Assembly: GCA_016710685.1 (NCBI GenBank)
Contig: JADJVC010000034.1
Span: 248,001 to 312,000 of the forward strand
DNA from: Flavobacteriales bacterium
GTDB lineage: Bacteria; Bacteroidota; Bacteroidia; Flavobacteriales_F; PHOS-HE28
Length of the DNA: 64,000 bases
Direction of reading: 5' to 3'
Shown: piece by piece, positions 47,295 to 55,910 of the stretch
Numbering within the stretch: the stretch's first letter is position 1
Layout of the letters: each line of letters begins with the position of its first letter
Notes under the pieces: generated by a model
What the model was told of the DNA's origin: nothing
The model's input: the letters and a program-made list of their open reading frames with translations, nothing else
Databases searched by the model: none
Translations under genes and position numbers: made by a program

Positions 47295-48650
47295 ATGAGA
47301 ACAGCAGTACTCCTTTCAGCATTCGCGATCGCCGGCCTCGCCGGAGCGCAAGTTTTCCAAAGCGGATTAGAAGATTGGACCGGCGCCACCCCGGATGGTT
47401 GGGTGGGCTCCAAAACGAACCTGGATGCCGCGAACATTACGCAGGTAACGGAAAACGTCCATGGCGGCGCTTCCGCAGTGCGCCTTGAAAACGCAGACAG
47501 CGGTCACAAACGCTTCACCACGCAAACGCTCACGGTGACCAACGGTATCAACTACACCATTACCTTTTGGGTACGTGGCAGTGGCAATGTGCGCACGGGC
47601 CTGTTTGATGGTCGACCCGGCACGAGCGCGGGCTATGCGCCATACGGAAGTTACTACGCTGCTACCAGCACTTGGACGATGGTGACACAGACTGTTGCCG
47701 CTGCGAACGACACAACGGGTGCTGAGTTCATTTTGTCCGTTCAATCCACCGCGGCACCTGACCATCTGGTGATCGACGACGTGAACATCTCGGAGGCTGG
47801 TGCATTGCAGCCTTCCAGCATTTATGACATCCAGTTCACCGTTGATCCCAATGGTGATTCGCCCCTGAATGGACAGACCGTGTTGACCGGAGGCATCGTA
47901 ACAGCTGATCTGCCTGCTGCGAACGCTGGATATTTCATTCAGGCGGGCACCGGCCCATGGACCGGGGTATATGTGTTCGATGCGGACCATTCACCAGCCA
48001 TCGGGGACAGTGTAACCTTCAGTGCAAGTGTCACTGAGTATTTCGGGATCACGGAACTAACGGGGATCACCAACTACACCACTGTTTCCACGGGGAATGC
48101 CATAGCGCCTTACGTGGTAGCAACCGGTGATGTTTCCTTGGAGCCATTGGAAAGCGTACTGGTGAAGGTAATGAACGCCGCCTGCACGGAGATCCCCGGT
48201 GGTGCCAACTTCGGCAAGTACAAGGTGAACGATGGATCGGGTGATGCCGTTATTGGCAAAGTGATCTACACGACTGTTCCGGACCCGTTGTTGGGAACCA
48301 CCTACAACGTAACAGGTGTCAACTACTACTCGTTCTCTGAATACAACATCCAGCCGCGCATGGCTTCCGATGTGGAAATTGCAAGCGGCATCGCCGAAGC
48401 AGGCGTACTCGCTACCGTGCAAGTAGGCCCCAACCCGGCAACGGAGCAGCTCACAGTAAACTTGGGCCAAGCGGCCAACACCAACGTGAGCTACACCTTC
48501 ACCGACCTCCAAGGCCGCACGCTGCAAAGCGGTGTGTTCGCTGGCGAGCGTGGTATGCTCAACGTAGCCGACATCGCCACGGGCATGTACCGCCTTACAC
48601 TGCGTAGCAACAAGTTGGTCAACAGCATTGCGGTGCAAGTTGCACGCTAA
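47295..48650 (+). CDS. T9SS type A cargo with carbohydrate-binding-like and OB-fold domains
   Basis: A 451-residue secreted protein. A signal peptide (MRTAVLLSAFAIAGLAGA) precedes a CBM4/9-like jelly roll (about residues 20-165: FQSGLEDWTGATPDGW, INYTITFWVRGSG), then an OB-like domain (about 170-360: LTGGIVTADLPAANAGYFIQ, similar in plan to DUF5689). The C-terminus is a type A sorting domain (about 375-451: VQVGPNPATEQLTVNLG, DLQGRTLQSG, IATGMYRLTL). It lies 34 bp after the DUF5689 gene. It may capture a nucleic acid or polysaccharide for the TonB system; this is inference. Confidence 0.8.
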   Translation: MRTAVLLSAFAIAGLAGAQVFQSGLEDWTGATPDGWVGSKTNLDAANITQVTENVHGGASAVRLENADSGHKRFTTQTLTVTNGINYTITFWVRGSGNVRTGLFDGRPGTSAGYAPYGSYYAATSTWTMVTQTVAAANDTTGAEFILSVQSTAAPDHLVIDDVNISEAGALQPSSIYDIQFTVDPNGDSPLNGQTVLTGGIVTADLPAANAGYFIQAGTGPWTGVYVFDADHSPAIGDSVTFSASVTEYFGITELTGITNYTTVSTGNAIAPYVVATGDVSLEPLESVLVKVMNAACTEIPGGANFGKYKVNDGSGDAVIGKVIYTTVPDPLLGTTYNVTGVNYYSFSEYNIQPRMASDVEIASGIAEAGVLATVQVGPNPATEQLTVNLGQAANTNVSYTFTDLQGRTLQSGVFAGERGMLNVADIATGMYRLTLRSNKLVNSIAVQVAR

Positions 48651-48671
48651 GCCAGCTTGAACAAAGAATTG

Positions 48672-48710
48672 AAAGGCCGTTCCGCAATTGCGGGGCGGCC
48701 TTTTTGTTTT
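48672..48710 (+). terminator. strong Rho-independent terminator of the TonB operon
   Basis: AAAGGCCG (48672-48679) pairs with CGGCCTTT (48696-48703), with an inner CCGCAATTGCGG palindrome. TTTTTGTTTT follows (48701-48710). It lies 21 bp after the stop codon. Confidence 0.85.
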
Positions 48711-49018
48711 CTGTAACCCAACACTTTCGTAAGCCTATCCGGGCCCAAAAAGTTGTGCGTTCGTTTAGACAGGCCGGATCGACTTGTGGTCACTTTACTT
48801 TGCGTTAGATTTCGGACTGGTAATACAGAAAGTCTTCGGACTGAATTGGAGCCCTTTTTAAGATCTGGAAGAAGTCTGAAGATTTGAAGTAGTTGAACCT
48901 CGCAATGAGACAGGTGCCACAAGTCGCCCCGGCTAAGCTGGTGGGAACTCCAAGTTGAGATGGCCAGATAAACGTGTGGGAGAGAATACTTTGCTGAGCG
49001 GCAGCCTGACAACTAACC
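48711..49018. other. intergenic spacer, nothing recognised
   Basis: About 300 bp between convergent transcription units. It is less GC-rich than the genes, with no open frame, RNA or repeat that I can support. Confidence 0.5.
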
Positions 49019-49783
49019 CTAACCCTTCAGCTTCTCCTTCAACCACCCCTCCAAAATCCCATTGAACTCCGCAGGCTGTTCCATCATGGCGGCATGTCCG
49101 CAGTGGTCGATCCAGAAGAGTTCGCTTTGGGGAATGAGCGTGTGGAATTCCTCGGCCACCTCCGGCGGGGTAATGGTGTCCTGTTTGCCCCAAATGAGGC
49201 ATACGGGCATCTTCAGTTTGGGCAGCTCGGCGGCCATGTTGTGGCGGATGGCGCTCTTGGCGAGGGAGAGGATGCGGATCAGCTTCGCGCGGTCGTTCAC
49301 CGTTACATAGCATTCGTCCACCAGTGCTTCGGTAGCGAACTTGGGGTTATAGAAGGTAACGGCCACTTTTTGGCGGATGAACTCCTTGTCCTCACGGCGC
49401 GGGAAACCGCCCCCGAATGCGTTCTCGTATAAACCGCTGCTGCCGGTGAGGATGAGCGTGCGCACCATTTCCGGATGCTTGCTGGAGTACACCAGGGCTA
49501 CATGTCCGCCTAAGGAATTCCCCAGGAGGTTGATGTCCTTCAAGTCGAGTGTTTTCACGAACCGGTTGAGGAAGGAAGCCAATGCTTTTACGTTGGTATT
49601 GAGCATCGGCAGGGAGTACAGCGGGAGGATCGGCATGATCACCCGGTAGTTCGGGGAGAAGTGCGCGATGGTTTCCTCGAAGTTGCTGAGCGCGCCGAAA
49701 AGGCCGTGCAGAAAGAGCAGCGGCGGGCCTTCGCCCACATCGATGTACTTGAATTCACCCGCCTCCTTCAGCTCTTGCGCCAT
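49019..49783 (-). CDS. alpha/beta hydrolase
   Basis: A 254-residue alpha/beta-hydrolase fold enzyme. The oxyanion-hole HG motif is LLFLHGLFG, the nucleophile elbow GNSLGGH (Ser in G-N-S-L-G), the acid in CLIWGKQDTITPP and the catalytic His in DHCGHAAMMEQP. The start is the ATG 49783, 18 bp after a perfect -7 element. The family covers esterases, C-C hydrolases and haloperoxidase-like enzymes, so the substrate cannot be told. It is a single gene, convergent with the TonB operon. Confidence 0.85.
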   Translation of the reverse strand: MAQELKEAGEFKYIDVGEGPPLLFLHGLFGALSNFEETIAHFSPNYRVIMPILPLYSLPMLNTNVKALASFLNRFVKTLDLKDINLLGNSLGGHVALVYSSKHPEMVRTLILTGSSGLYENAFGGGFPRREDKEFIRQKVAVTFYNPKFATEALVDECYVTVNDRAKLIRILSLAKSAIRHNMAAELPKLKMPVCLIWGKQDTITPPEVAEEFHTLIPQSELFWIDHCGHAAMMEQPAEFNGILEGWLKEKLKG

Positions 49784-49800
49784 GCTTGCTCGTGGATGCC

Positions 49801-49808
49801 CAAATGTA
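49801..49808 (-). promoter_or_regulatory. -7 element TACATTTG for the alpha/beta hydrolase
   Basis: An exact TAnnTTTG match on the minus strand, 17 bp before the ATG at 49783. Confidence 0.5.
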
Positions 49809-49954
49809 GGGTATGGGAAAGTGAGCGCGTGAAAATCGCCCACTGAATTGGGAAACCGCTGAGGTTTTGGGAGGGAGAATGTCTTCGGTGAGGAACCGCG
49901 GAGCGCGCAGAGGTCGCGGAGAGAATGCAGACTGCCGATGGATTACCGCTTTGG

Positions 49955-50102
49955 CGCTAAGACATGCCTACGGCAGTTCAATGCGCAAAGGACAGCGCCA
50001 AGCGACCTGCGGTCGGAATGCCGACTGGCGAAGGGTTACCGCTAAGACATGTCTACGGCAGTTGAATGCGCAAAGGACAGCGCCAAGCGACCTGCGGTCG
50101 GA
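49955..50102. repeat. two 63-bp direct repeats
   Basis: 49955-50017 and 50040-50102 are almost identical (CGCTAAGACATG at the start, CGACCTGCGGTCGGA at the end), differing at two positions I can see. The repeat ends in a small palindrome (GACCTGCGGTC). It is noncoding. Confidence 0.85.
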
Positions 50103-50119
50103 TACGTATCGGACGTAAC

Positions 50120-50365
50120 GGGAATACCGGCCTCCGATATGGGGAGCCGCAGATTTCGCAGATTGAACACCGGCCTCCGACGATTGGTCCGCAAATGACA
50201 CATGACCTGTTCCACCATAGCGGAATGGACACAGATGAATAGCGGCCTCAGATGCTTGGTCCACAGATCACACAGATGAATACCGGCCTCCGATAATCTG
50301 TGGAGAAACCCTTGTCGGCAGCATCTGTGTAATCTGTGTCATCTGTGGAGAAGCCTTTTTCGGCG
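50120..50365. repeat. quasi-tandem intergenic repeats (CCGGCCTCCGA and ATCTGTG units)
   Basis: CCGGCCTCCGA or a close variant occurs near 50127, 50169, 50242 and 50285. It is interleaved with ACAGATGAATA blocks and a run of ATCTGTGTAATCTGTGTCAT near 50325. No coding sequence is present in the whole 49860-50560 spacer. Confidence 0.7.
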
Positions 50366-50481
50366 GAGCATGTTTTCCACAATGTGTTCAATTGCTCCCA
50401 CAATCTCCCACCTGCTCATTTCAGAGGAAAATCAAGGTATTCCTTGCTTAGTTGGAGGTATCCATTAGCTTTGTCGGACAA

Positions 50482-50489
50482 TAGTTTTG
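50482..50489 (+). promoter_or_regulatory. -7 element TAGTTTTG, candidate dcw promoter
   Basis: An exact TAnnTTTG match directly before the MraZ boxes. A second, imperfect element TACTTTCG lies at 50531-50538. Which of the two drives the dcw cluster cannot be decided by eye. Confidence 0.4.
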
Positions 50490-50492
50490 AAC

Positions 50493-50522
50493 AAAGTGGG
50501 TTAGAGTAGAGCAAAGTGGGGC
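50493..50522 (+). promoter_or_regulatory. MraZ operator: three 10-bp direct repeats
   Basis: Units AAAGTGGGTT, AGAGTAGAGC and AAAGTGGGGC follow each other at exact 10-bp spacing, 45-74 bp upstream of the mraZ ATG. GTGG-type boxes repeated each helical turn are how MraZ recognises its own promoter in other bacteria. The middle unit is degenerate. Confidence 0.7.
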
Positions 50523-50566
50523 AGTCGCCCTACTTTCGCGGCCAGCAAGCCCGCTGATGAAAACCA

Positions 50567-51031
50567 ATGCTCAACCTGCTCGGGGAATACGATGTGCGAC
50601 TGGACGCCAAGGGGCGTTTGGTGCTGCCCAGCGGGCTGAAGAAGCAGTTGGCGGACCAGCTTTCGCAGGGCTTTGTGATCAATCGCGACGTGTTCAAGCC
50701 GTGCTTGGTGCTGTATCCGCAGAGCGTGTGGGACGGCACCAATCGCATGTTGAGCCGGTTGAACCGCTTCGTGGAGAAGAACATGGATTTCATTCGGCGC
50801 TTCACCGCCGGGGCCACGCATTTGGAACTGGACAGCAGTGGGCGTTTGCTCCTGCCGAAAGCGCTGATGGACGAACCCAAGCTGGGCAAGGAGCTCAAGT
50901 TGGTGGGTCTTGGCGATCGCGTGGAAGTGTGGAGCAAGGCGGGTTACGCGCAAATGCGCAAGCAGAAAGTGGATCTCTCCGCGCTGGCCGAGGATGTAAT
51001 GGGAAGTCTGGGCAATGACACAGCCCCATGA
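50567..51031 (+). CDS. mraZ: MraZ, transcriptional regulator of the dcw cluster
   Basis: A 154-residue protein with two SpoVT/AbrB-like repeats. The first is LLGEYDVRLDAKGRLVLPSG (residues 3-22) and the second THLELDSSGRLLLPKALMDE (about 85-104). MraZ forms a ring-shaped oligomer that binds repeated GTGG-type boxes upstream of its own gene and usually represses the cluster. Three candidate boxes lie at 50493-50522. It heads the division and cell-wall gene cluster and overlaps rsmH by 17 bp. Confidence 0.93.
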   Translation: MLNLLGEYDVRLDAKGRLVLPSGLKKQLADQLSQGFVINRDVFKPCLVLYPQSVWDGTNRMLSRLNRFVEKNMDFIRRFTAGATHLELDSSGRLLLPKALMDEPKLGKELKLVGLGDRVEVWSKAGYAQMRKQKVDLSALAEDVMGSLGNDTAP

Positions 51032-51926
51032 GACATATCACGCGCCTGTTCTTCTTCAAGAGTGCATTGACGCCCTGGCCATCCGGCCGGACGGCGTGTA
51101 TGTTGACGTGACCTTCGGTGGTGGTGGCCACAGTGCCGCGATCTTGGAAAAGCTGGGACCGGAAGGGGCATTGGTAGCCTTCGACCGCGATGCCGATGCA
51201 CGGAACAACGCGCCCGATGATGCCCGCTTCACCTTGGTGCAATCGGATTTCCGTTGGATCGCCAACCACTTGCGCTACCTCGGGAAACTGCCGGTGGACG
51301 GGCTGTTGGCCGATCTCGGCGTAAGCAGTCACCAATTCGATACAGCAGACCGCGGCTTCAGTTTCCGCTTTGATGCGCCGCTGGACATGCGCATGGACCA
51401 GCGCGCCCAGCGCACCGCCGCGGACCTGTTGAACAGCTTGGACGAACGTGCGCTCACCGAACTCCTGCGCACGTACGGAGAGGTGGAAAACGCGCACAAA
51501 GCCGCGCGGGCCTTAGTGGATGCTCGCGGTCGCAAGGCCATTGAAACCACCAAGGAACTGGCGGACATTCTGCGTCCGTTGTCGCGCCGGGGCGAAGAGC
51601 ACAGCTATTTGGCGCAGGTATTCCAGGCGTTGCGCATCGCGGTGAACGACGAGCTGTGTTCGCTGGAACGCTTGCTGTTGGAAAGTGCGCGGGTCATCAA
51701 GCCGGGCGGGCGCTTGGTGGTGATGAGCTACCACTCTTTGGAAGACCGCTTGGTGAAGGATTGGATGCGCAGTGGCGACCTGCACGGAGAGGAGAAGAAG
51801 GACCTCTTCGGCCGCAGCGAACGCCCCTTCAAGCCGGTGGGAAAGGCGGTTAAGTCATCCCCCGTGGAACAAGCCAAAAACCCGCGGGCACGCAGCGCCC
51901 GCCTAAGAATCGCCGAACGCCTATGA
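51015..51926 (+). CDS. rsmH: 16S rRNA (cytosine-N4)-methyltransferase RsmH
   Basis: A 303-residue SAM-dependent enzyme (MraW) that methylates C1402 of 16S rRNA. Signatures are YHAPVLLQECIDAL at the N-terminus, the SAM site DVTFGGGGHSAAIL (residues 30-43), DGLLADLGVSSHQFD, RGFSFRFDAPLDMRM and the C-terminal VMSYHSLEDRLVKDWM. The length is typical. It begins within the end of mraZ and overlaps the ftsL-like gene by 4 bp. Confidence 0.95.
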   Translation: MTQPHETYHAPVLLQECIDALAIRPDGVYVDVTFGGGGHSAAILEKLGPEGALVAFDRDADARNNAPDDARFTLVQSDFRWIANHLRYLGKLPVDGLLADLGVSSHQFDTADRGFSFRFDAPLDMRMDQRAQRTAADLLNSLDERALTELLRTYGEVENAHKAARALVDARGRKAIETTKELADILRPLSRRGEEHSYLAQVFQALRIAVNDELCSLERLLLESARVIKPGGRLVVMSYHSLEDRLVKDWMRSGDLHGEEKKDLFGRSERPFKPVGKAVKSSPVEQAKNPRARSARLRIAERL

Positions 51927-52339
51927 ACAAGCGAAAGGCAGAAGAAGTGCTCGAGGAGCCGAAGAAGAAGAAGGTGAAGTCCGCTGGCGGACGCTCCTTC
52001 AAGCGCGGTCTGGTGAACGTGTTGAACGGCACCTTCCTCACACGGGAAAAAGTGCTGTCGAACATGCCGTTCCTGCTGTTTTTGGCGGGGCTGATGCTGT
52101 TCAACATCGGCTACGGCTACTGGACCGAACGCACCGTGCGCGACCTGGACCGTGTGAGCGGCGAGCTGAAGGAAATGCGCAGTGAGTACGTCACCGTGCG
52201 TAGCCATTTGGAAAAGGCGGAGCGGCAGAGCCAGGTGGCCGACGGCATCGGTGGTCTGGGCCTGAAGGAGAACAAGCAGCCGCCCATGCGGATCACGGTG
52301 GACAAGGACCAACTCGAGTCAAAAGAAGTGGGCCAATGA
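51923..52339 (+). CDS. ftsL: FtsL-like divisome protein
   Basis: A 138-residue bitopic membrane protein. A Lys-rich cytoplasmic N-terminus (about residues 1-47) is followed by one TM helix (MPFLLFLAGLMLFNIGYGYW, about 48-67) and a short periplasmic coiled coil (DRVSGELKEMRSEYVTVRSHLE). This is the FtsL plan, and the position between rsmH and ftsI is that of ftsL in nearly all dcw clusters. The sequence itself is poorly conserved, as usual, so the call rests on topology and context. FtsL scaffolds FtsQ/FtsB and FtsWI at the septum. Confidence 0.82.
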   Translation: MNKRKAEEVLEEPKKKKVKSAGGRSFKRGLVNVLNGTFLTREKVLSNMPFLLFLAGLMLFNIGYGYWTERTVRDLDRVSGELKEMRSEYVTVRSHLEKAERQSQVADGIGGLGLKENKQPPMRITVDKDQLESKEVGQ

Positions 52340-54450
52340 ACGAGGAAAAAGGCCTTCGTCTGCGAACCACCGTGGTGTACGGTGCGCTGCTGTTGTTCAG
52401 CACCGCGATCGCCGTGAAGCTCTTCACCATCCAACTGGTGGAAGGCGACAAGTGGCGCGCCAAGGCCGTGAACGTGGCAACGGCCATGCGCACCGTTCCC
52501 AGTGATCGCGGCGCATTGCTTAGCGACGATGGCCGCCTGCTCGCCACAAGCGTGCCCGAGTACGAGGTGCGCATGGACATGCGTGCGGACGGGCTGAAGG
52601 CGGGAACGTTCGCGGAGAACATCGATTCACTTTCGCTTTGCTTGTCGAATTTGTTCGGCGACCGCACTGCGGGCGAGTACCGAGCGGATCTGAAAAGCGC
52701 TTTCATCAACGGCGAACGCTATTACTTGATCAAGCGGAAATGCGACCATGAGCAACTGCGCCAGATGCGCGAGTTCCCGCTCTTCCGCATGGGCGTGAAC
52801 AAGAGCGGTCTCATTCCTGTGAAGCGCATGGTGCGCATCCGTCCGTTCGGCCGTTTGGCCAGCCGCACCTTGGGATACGAGCTGAACGACAGTTTGGCCG
52901 TTGGCCTCGAAGGCGGCTTTGCGAAATGGCTCGGCGGCGTTAAGGGGAAGCGGCTGGAGCGTCGGTTAACGGGCGGCGTTTGGATGCCGATCGACAACGG
53001 CGACGGCCTCGACCCCGTGCCCGGCAGCGACGTGCATACCACCATCGACATGAACCTGCAGGACGTGGCCGATGCCGCGTTGGAAACGCAGCTCCGCCTG
53101 AACGGCGCACACCACGGTTGCGTGGTGGTGATGGAGACTGCCACCGGCTACATCAAGGCCATCAGCAACCTCACGCTCGGCAAGGACAGCACGTACAACG
53201 AAGAGTTCAACTACGCGGTGGGTGCGGTTACGGAGCCGGGCAGTGTGTTCAAGACTGCCGCGCTGATGGTGGCCTTTGAGGACGGGCTGGCGGAACCGGG
53301 CGACATGGTGGACACGCGCGGTGGCAAGCTCAAGTTCTACGACCGCACCATGAAAGACTCGCATGATGGCGGTTATGGTCTGATCACCTTGGGGCGAGCG
53401 CTGGAAGTGAGCAGCAATACGGGCATTTCACAGGTCATCGACAAGGCGTACAAAAAGCAGCCGGCAAAATTCGTTGAGGGCTTGCGGAAATTGGGCTTCG
53501 GCAGCACGTTGGGCTTACGGATCCCCGGTGAAGGTGTCCCGGTTTTGCGCGGCCCGGAGGACAAAAAATTGTGGAGCGGCACCAGTTTGCCTTGGATGAG
53601 CATCGGCTATGAAGTGGGCGAAACGCCGCTGCGGATGCTCACTTTCTACAACGCCATTGCCAACAACGGCAGCATGGTGCAGCCGCAGTTCGTAAGCTCT
53701 GTTACGCGCAACGGCAAGCAGTTGGAAAGCTTTCCGCCGGTGGTGTTGAACCCACGCATTTGCTCCGGCTCCACGCTTTTGAAGCTGCGGAAAATGCTGG
53801 AGGGTGTTGTGGATTCGGGCACGGCAACGAACCTCCGCAGCGCGCATTTCCAGATCGCGGGCAAGACAGGCACTGCGCAGATCGCCTCCGACAAGGCGGG
53901 CTACAAAGTGAACGGCGTGAGCTACCAGGCATCGTTCGTGGGCTACTTCCCCGCGCAGGCACCGAAGTATAGCTGCATCGTGGTGGTGAGTTCGCCCAGC
54001 ATGCGAGGCATTTACGGCAACGTTGTGGCGGGCCCCGTGTTCAAGGAGATCGCGGAAAAGATCTATGGCAATCGCTTGGAAATGCAGACCACGTTGGCAT
54101 TGGCCGACACGCTCAAACGCACGCCCGTCACTTTCGGTGGTGACCGCAAAGACCTGTTAACTGCCATGGCGGCGCTACGCATTCCCGTAGTGGCGCAGGG
54201 TGAAGGCGATTGGGCCGCCACCACCGCGACCGACACTACAGTGCAAGTAACAACGCGGAACCTGCCCGCGGAGAATAGCGGGTTGATCCCCAACGTGGAA
54301 GGCATGGGCCTGCGTGATGCGCTTTACATCCTGGAAAACCGCGGACTGCGTGTGCGCCCCGTGGGCAGCGGCATGGTGCGCAAGCAATGGCCCGCGCCGG
54401 GCACGCGCGCTGTGAAAGGCACCACTATAACGATCGAGCTGGCCACATGA
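52336..54450 (+). CDS. ftsI: septal peptidoglycan transpeptidase FtsI (PBP3) with PASTA domain
   Basis: A 704-residue class B penicillin-binding protein that crosslinks septal peptidoglycan with FtsW. A single N-terminal TM (about residues 10-32) precedes the dimerisation/pedestal domain (PSDRGALLSDDGRLLA) and the transpeptidase. The active-site motifs are SVFK (303-306, Ser nucleophile), SSN (359-361) and KTG (510-512). The last 60 residues form one PASTA domain (IPNVEGMGLRDALYILENRG). A C-terminal PASTA is common in Bacteroidota FtsI. It overlaps the ftsL-like gene and murE by 4 bp. Confidence 0.95.
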   Translation: MNEEKGLRLRTTVVYGALLLFSTAIAVKLFTIQLVEGDKWRAKAVNVATAMRTVPSDRGALLSDDGRLLATSVPEYEVRMDMRADGLKAGTFAENIDSLSLCLSNLFGDRTAGEYRADLKSAFINGERYYLIKRKCDHEQLRQMREFPLFRMGVNKSGLIPVKRMVRIRPFGRLASRTLGYELNDSLAVGLEGGFAKWLGGVKGKRLERRLTGGVWMPIDNGDGLDPVPGSDVHTTIDMNLQDVADAALETQLRLNGAHHGCVVVMETATGYIKAISNLTLGKDSTYNEEFNYAVGAVTEPGSVFKTAALMVAFEDGLAEPGDMVDTRGGKLKFYDRTMKDSHDGGYGLITLGRALEVSSNTGISQVIDKAYKKQPAKFVEGLRKLGFGSTLGLRIPGEGVPVLRGPEDKKLWSGTSLPWMSIGYEVGETPLRMLTFYNAIANNGSMVQPQFVSSVTRNGKQLESFPPVVLNPRICSGSTLLKLRKMLEGVVDSGTATNLRSAHFQIAGKTGTAQIASDKAGYKVNGVSYQASFVGYFPAQAPKYSCIVVVSSPSMRGIYGNVVAGPVFKEIAEKIYGNRLEMQTTLALADTLKRTPVTFGGDRKDLLTAMAALRIPVVAQGEGDWAATTATDTTVQVTTRNLPAENSGLIPNVEGMGLRDALYILENRGLRVRPVGSGMVRKQWPAPGTRAVKGTTITIELAT

Positions 54451-55910
54451 TCTTGCTGAAAGACCTCATCTACAAGGCCAATCTGGAAGAGGTGGTCGGC
54501 GACACCAACGCCGCCATCGAGCACGTGGCATTCGATAGCCGCGCAGTAACGGCTTTCACGGCGTTCGTGGCAGTGCGCGGCGCGGCGGGCGACGGGCACG
54601 GCTTCATCGACATGGCGGTGGAAAAGGGCGCGAACGCCGTGGTTTGCGAAGAACTGCCGAAAGAATTGCGCGAAGGTGTCACCTACGTACGTGTGGCGGA
54701 CAGCCGGTTGGCGCTTGCGATCATGGCCGGCAACTTCCACGGGCACCCTGACCGGAAATTGAAGTTGGTCGGCATTACCGGCACCAACGGCAAGACCAGC
54801 GTGGCCACACTGTTGCACCGCTTGCACCGCACGTTGGGCCACAAAAGCGGACTGCTCAGCACCGTTGAAGTTCGCATCGGCAACACAGTTGTGCCCGCCA
54901 CGCACACCACGCCCGATCCGTTGAGCCTGCACGCATTGCTGGCGCAAATGGTCGAGGCGGGCGTTACGCATTGCTTCATGGAAGTAAGCAGCCACGCGGT
55001 GGTGCAGCAGCGCATTGCCGGGCTGCGTTTTGCGGGTGGCGTGTTCACCAACATCACGCACGACCACTTGGACTATCACGGCACGTTCGACGCCTACATC
55101 AAAGCGAAGAAAGGCTTCTTCGACATGCTGCCCGCTGATGCCTTCGCGGCGGTGAACGCGGACGATGCGCACAGTGCGGTGATGGTGCAGAACACCAAGG
55201 CCACCAAGAGTTCCTTCGCGGTGCGCAACCTCGCCGACCATCGGGCGCGCGTCATCGAGAACCAGCTCACGGGTCTGCACTTGGACATTGACGGGCACGA
55301 AGTGTACTCGCGTCTCGTGGGCGAATTCAACGCCAGCAATTTGTTGGCCACGTACACGGCATCTGTGCTGTTGGGCACTCCGGTGATCGATGTGCTCACC
55401 GCGCTTAGCGATCTCGGTCCGCCGCGCGGGCGCTTCCAAGTCTTGCGCGGCACGGGCGGCGTGTTGGGCATCGTGGACTATGCGCACACGCCAGATGCAC
55501 TACGCAACGTGCTCACCACCATCGCCGATGTCTGCGGCGACCGAGATCGTGTGATCACCGTAGTGGGTTGTGGCGGTGATCGCGACCGCACCAAGCGCCC
55601 GTTGATGGCCGCCATAGCGACCAGCTTGAGCCGCGTAGCGGTGCTCACCAGCGACAATCCGCGCGGCGAAGAACCCATGGCCATCATCGACGAGATGCGG
55701 CAGGGCTTGTTGCCCACTGATATGTCGCGCGTGTTCGTGAATGCCGACCGGCGCGAGGCCATTCGCCAAGCGGTAAGCATGGCCGCTCCGGGCGATGTGG
55801 TGCTGGTGGCGGGCAAAGGCCACGAGACCTACCAGGAAGCACGCGGCGAACGCGTGCATTTCGACGATGCGGAAGTACTGCGCGAAACCCTTGAACTGCT
55901 GAAGAAGTAA
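54447..55910 (+). CDS. murE: UDP-MurNAc-tripeptide synthetase MurE (meso-DAP adding)
   Basis: A 487-residue cytoplasmic Mur ligase. The start ATG overlaps the ftsI stop codon (54447-54450). The ATP site is TGTNGKT (residues 111-117). The UMAG-binding segment is HTTPDPLSLHALL and the central domain NITHDHLDYHGTF. The DNPR motif (403-406 in SDNPRGEEP) selects meso-diaminopimelate over lysine, so the cell wall should be the A1-gamma type usual for this phylum. Its end overlaps the mraY start by one base. Confidence 0.95.
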   Translation: MILLKDLIYKANLEEVVGDTNAAIEHVAFDSRAVTAFTAFVAVRGAAGDGHGFIDMAVEKGANAVVCEELPKELREGVTYVRVADSRLALAIMAGNFHGHPDRKLKLVGITGTNGKTSVATLLHRLHRTLGHKSGLLSTVEVRIGNTVVPATHTTPDPLSLHALLAQMVEAGVTHCFMEVSSHAVVQQRIAGLRFAGGVFTNITHDHLDYHGTFDAYIKAKKGFFDMLPADAFAAVNADDAHSAVMVQNTKATKSSFAVRNLADHRARVIENQLTGLHLDIDGHEVYSRLVGEFNASNLLATYTASVLLGTPVIDVLTALSDLGPPRGRFQVLRGTGGVLGIVDYAHTPDALRNVLTTIADVCGDRDRVITVVGCGGDRDRTKRPLMAAIATSLSRVAVLTSDNPRGEEPMAIIDEMRQGLLPTDMSRVFVNADRREAIRQAVSMAAPGDVVLVAGKGHETYQEARGERVHFDDAEVLRETLELLKK

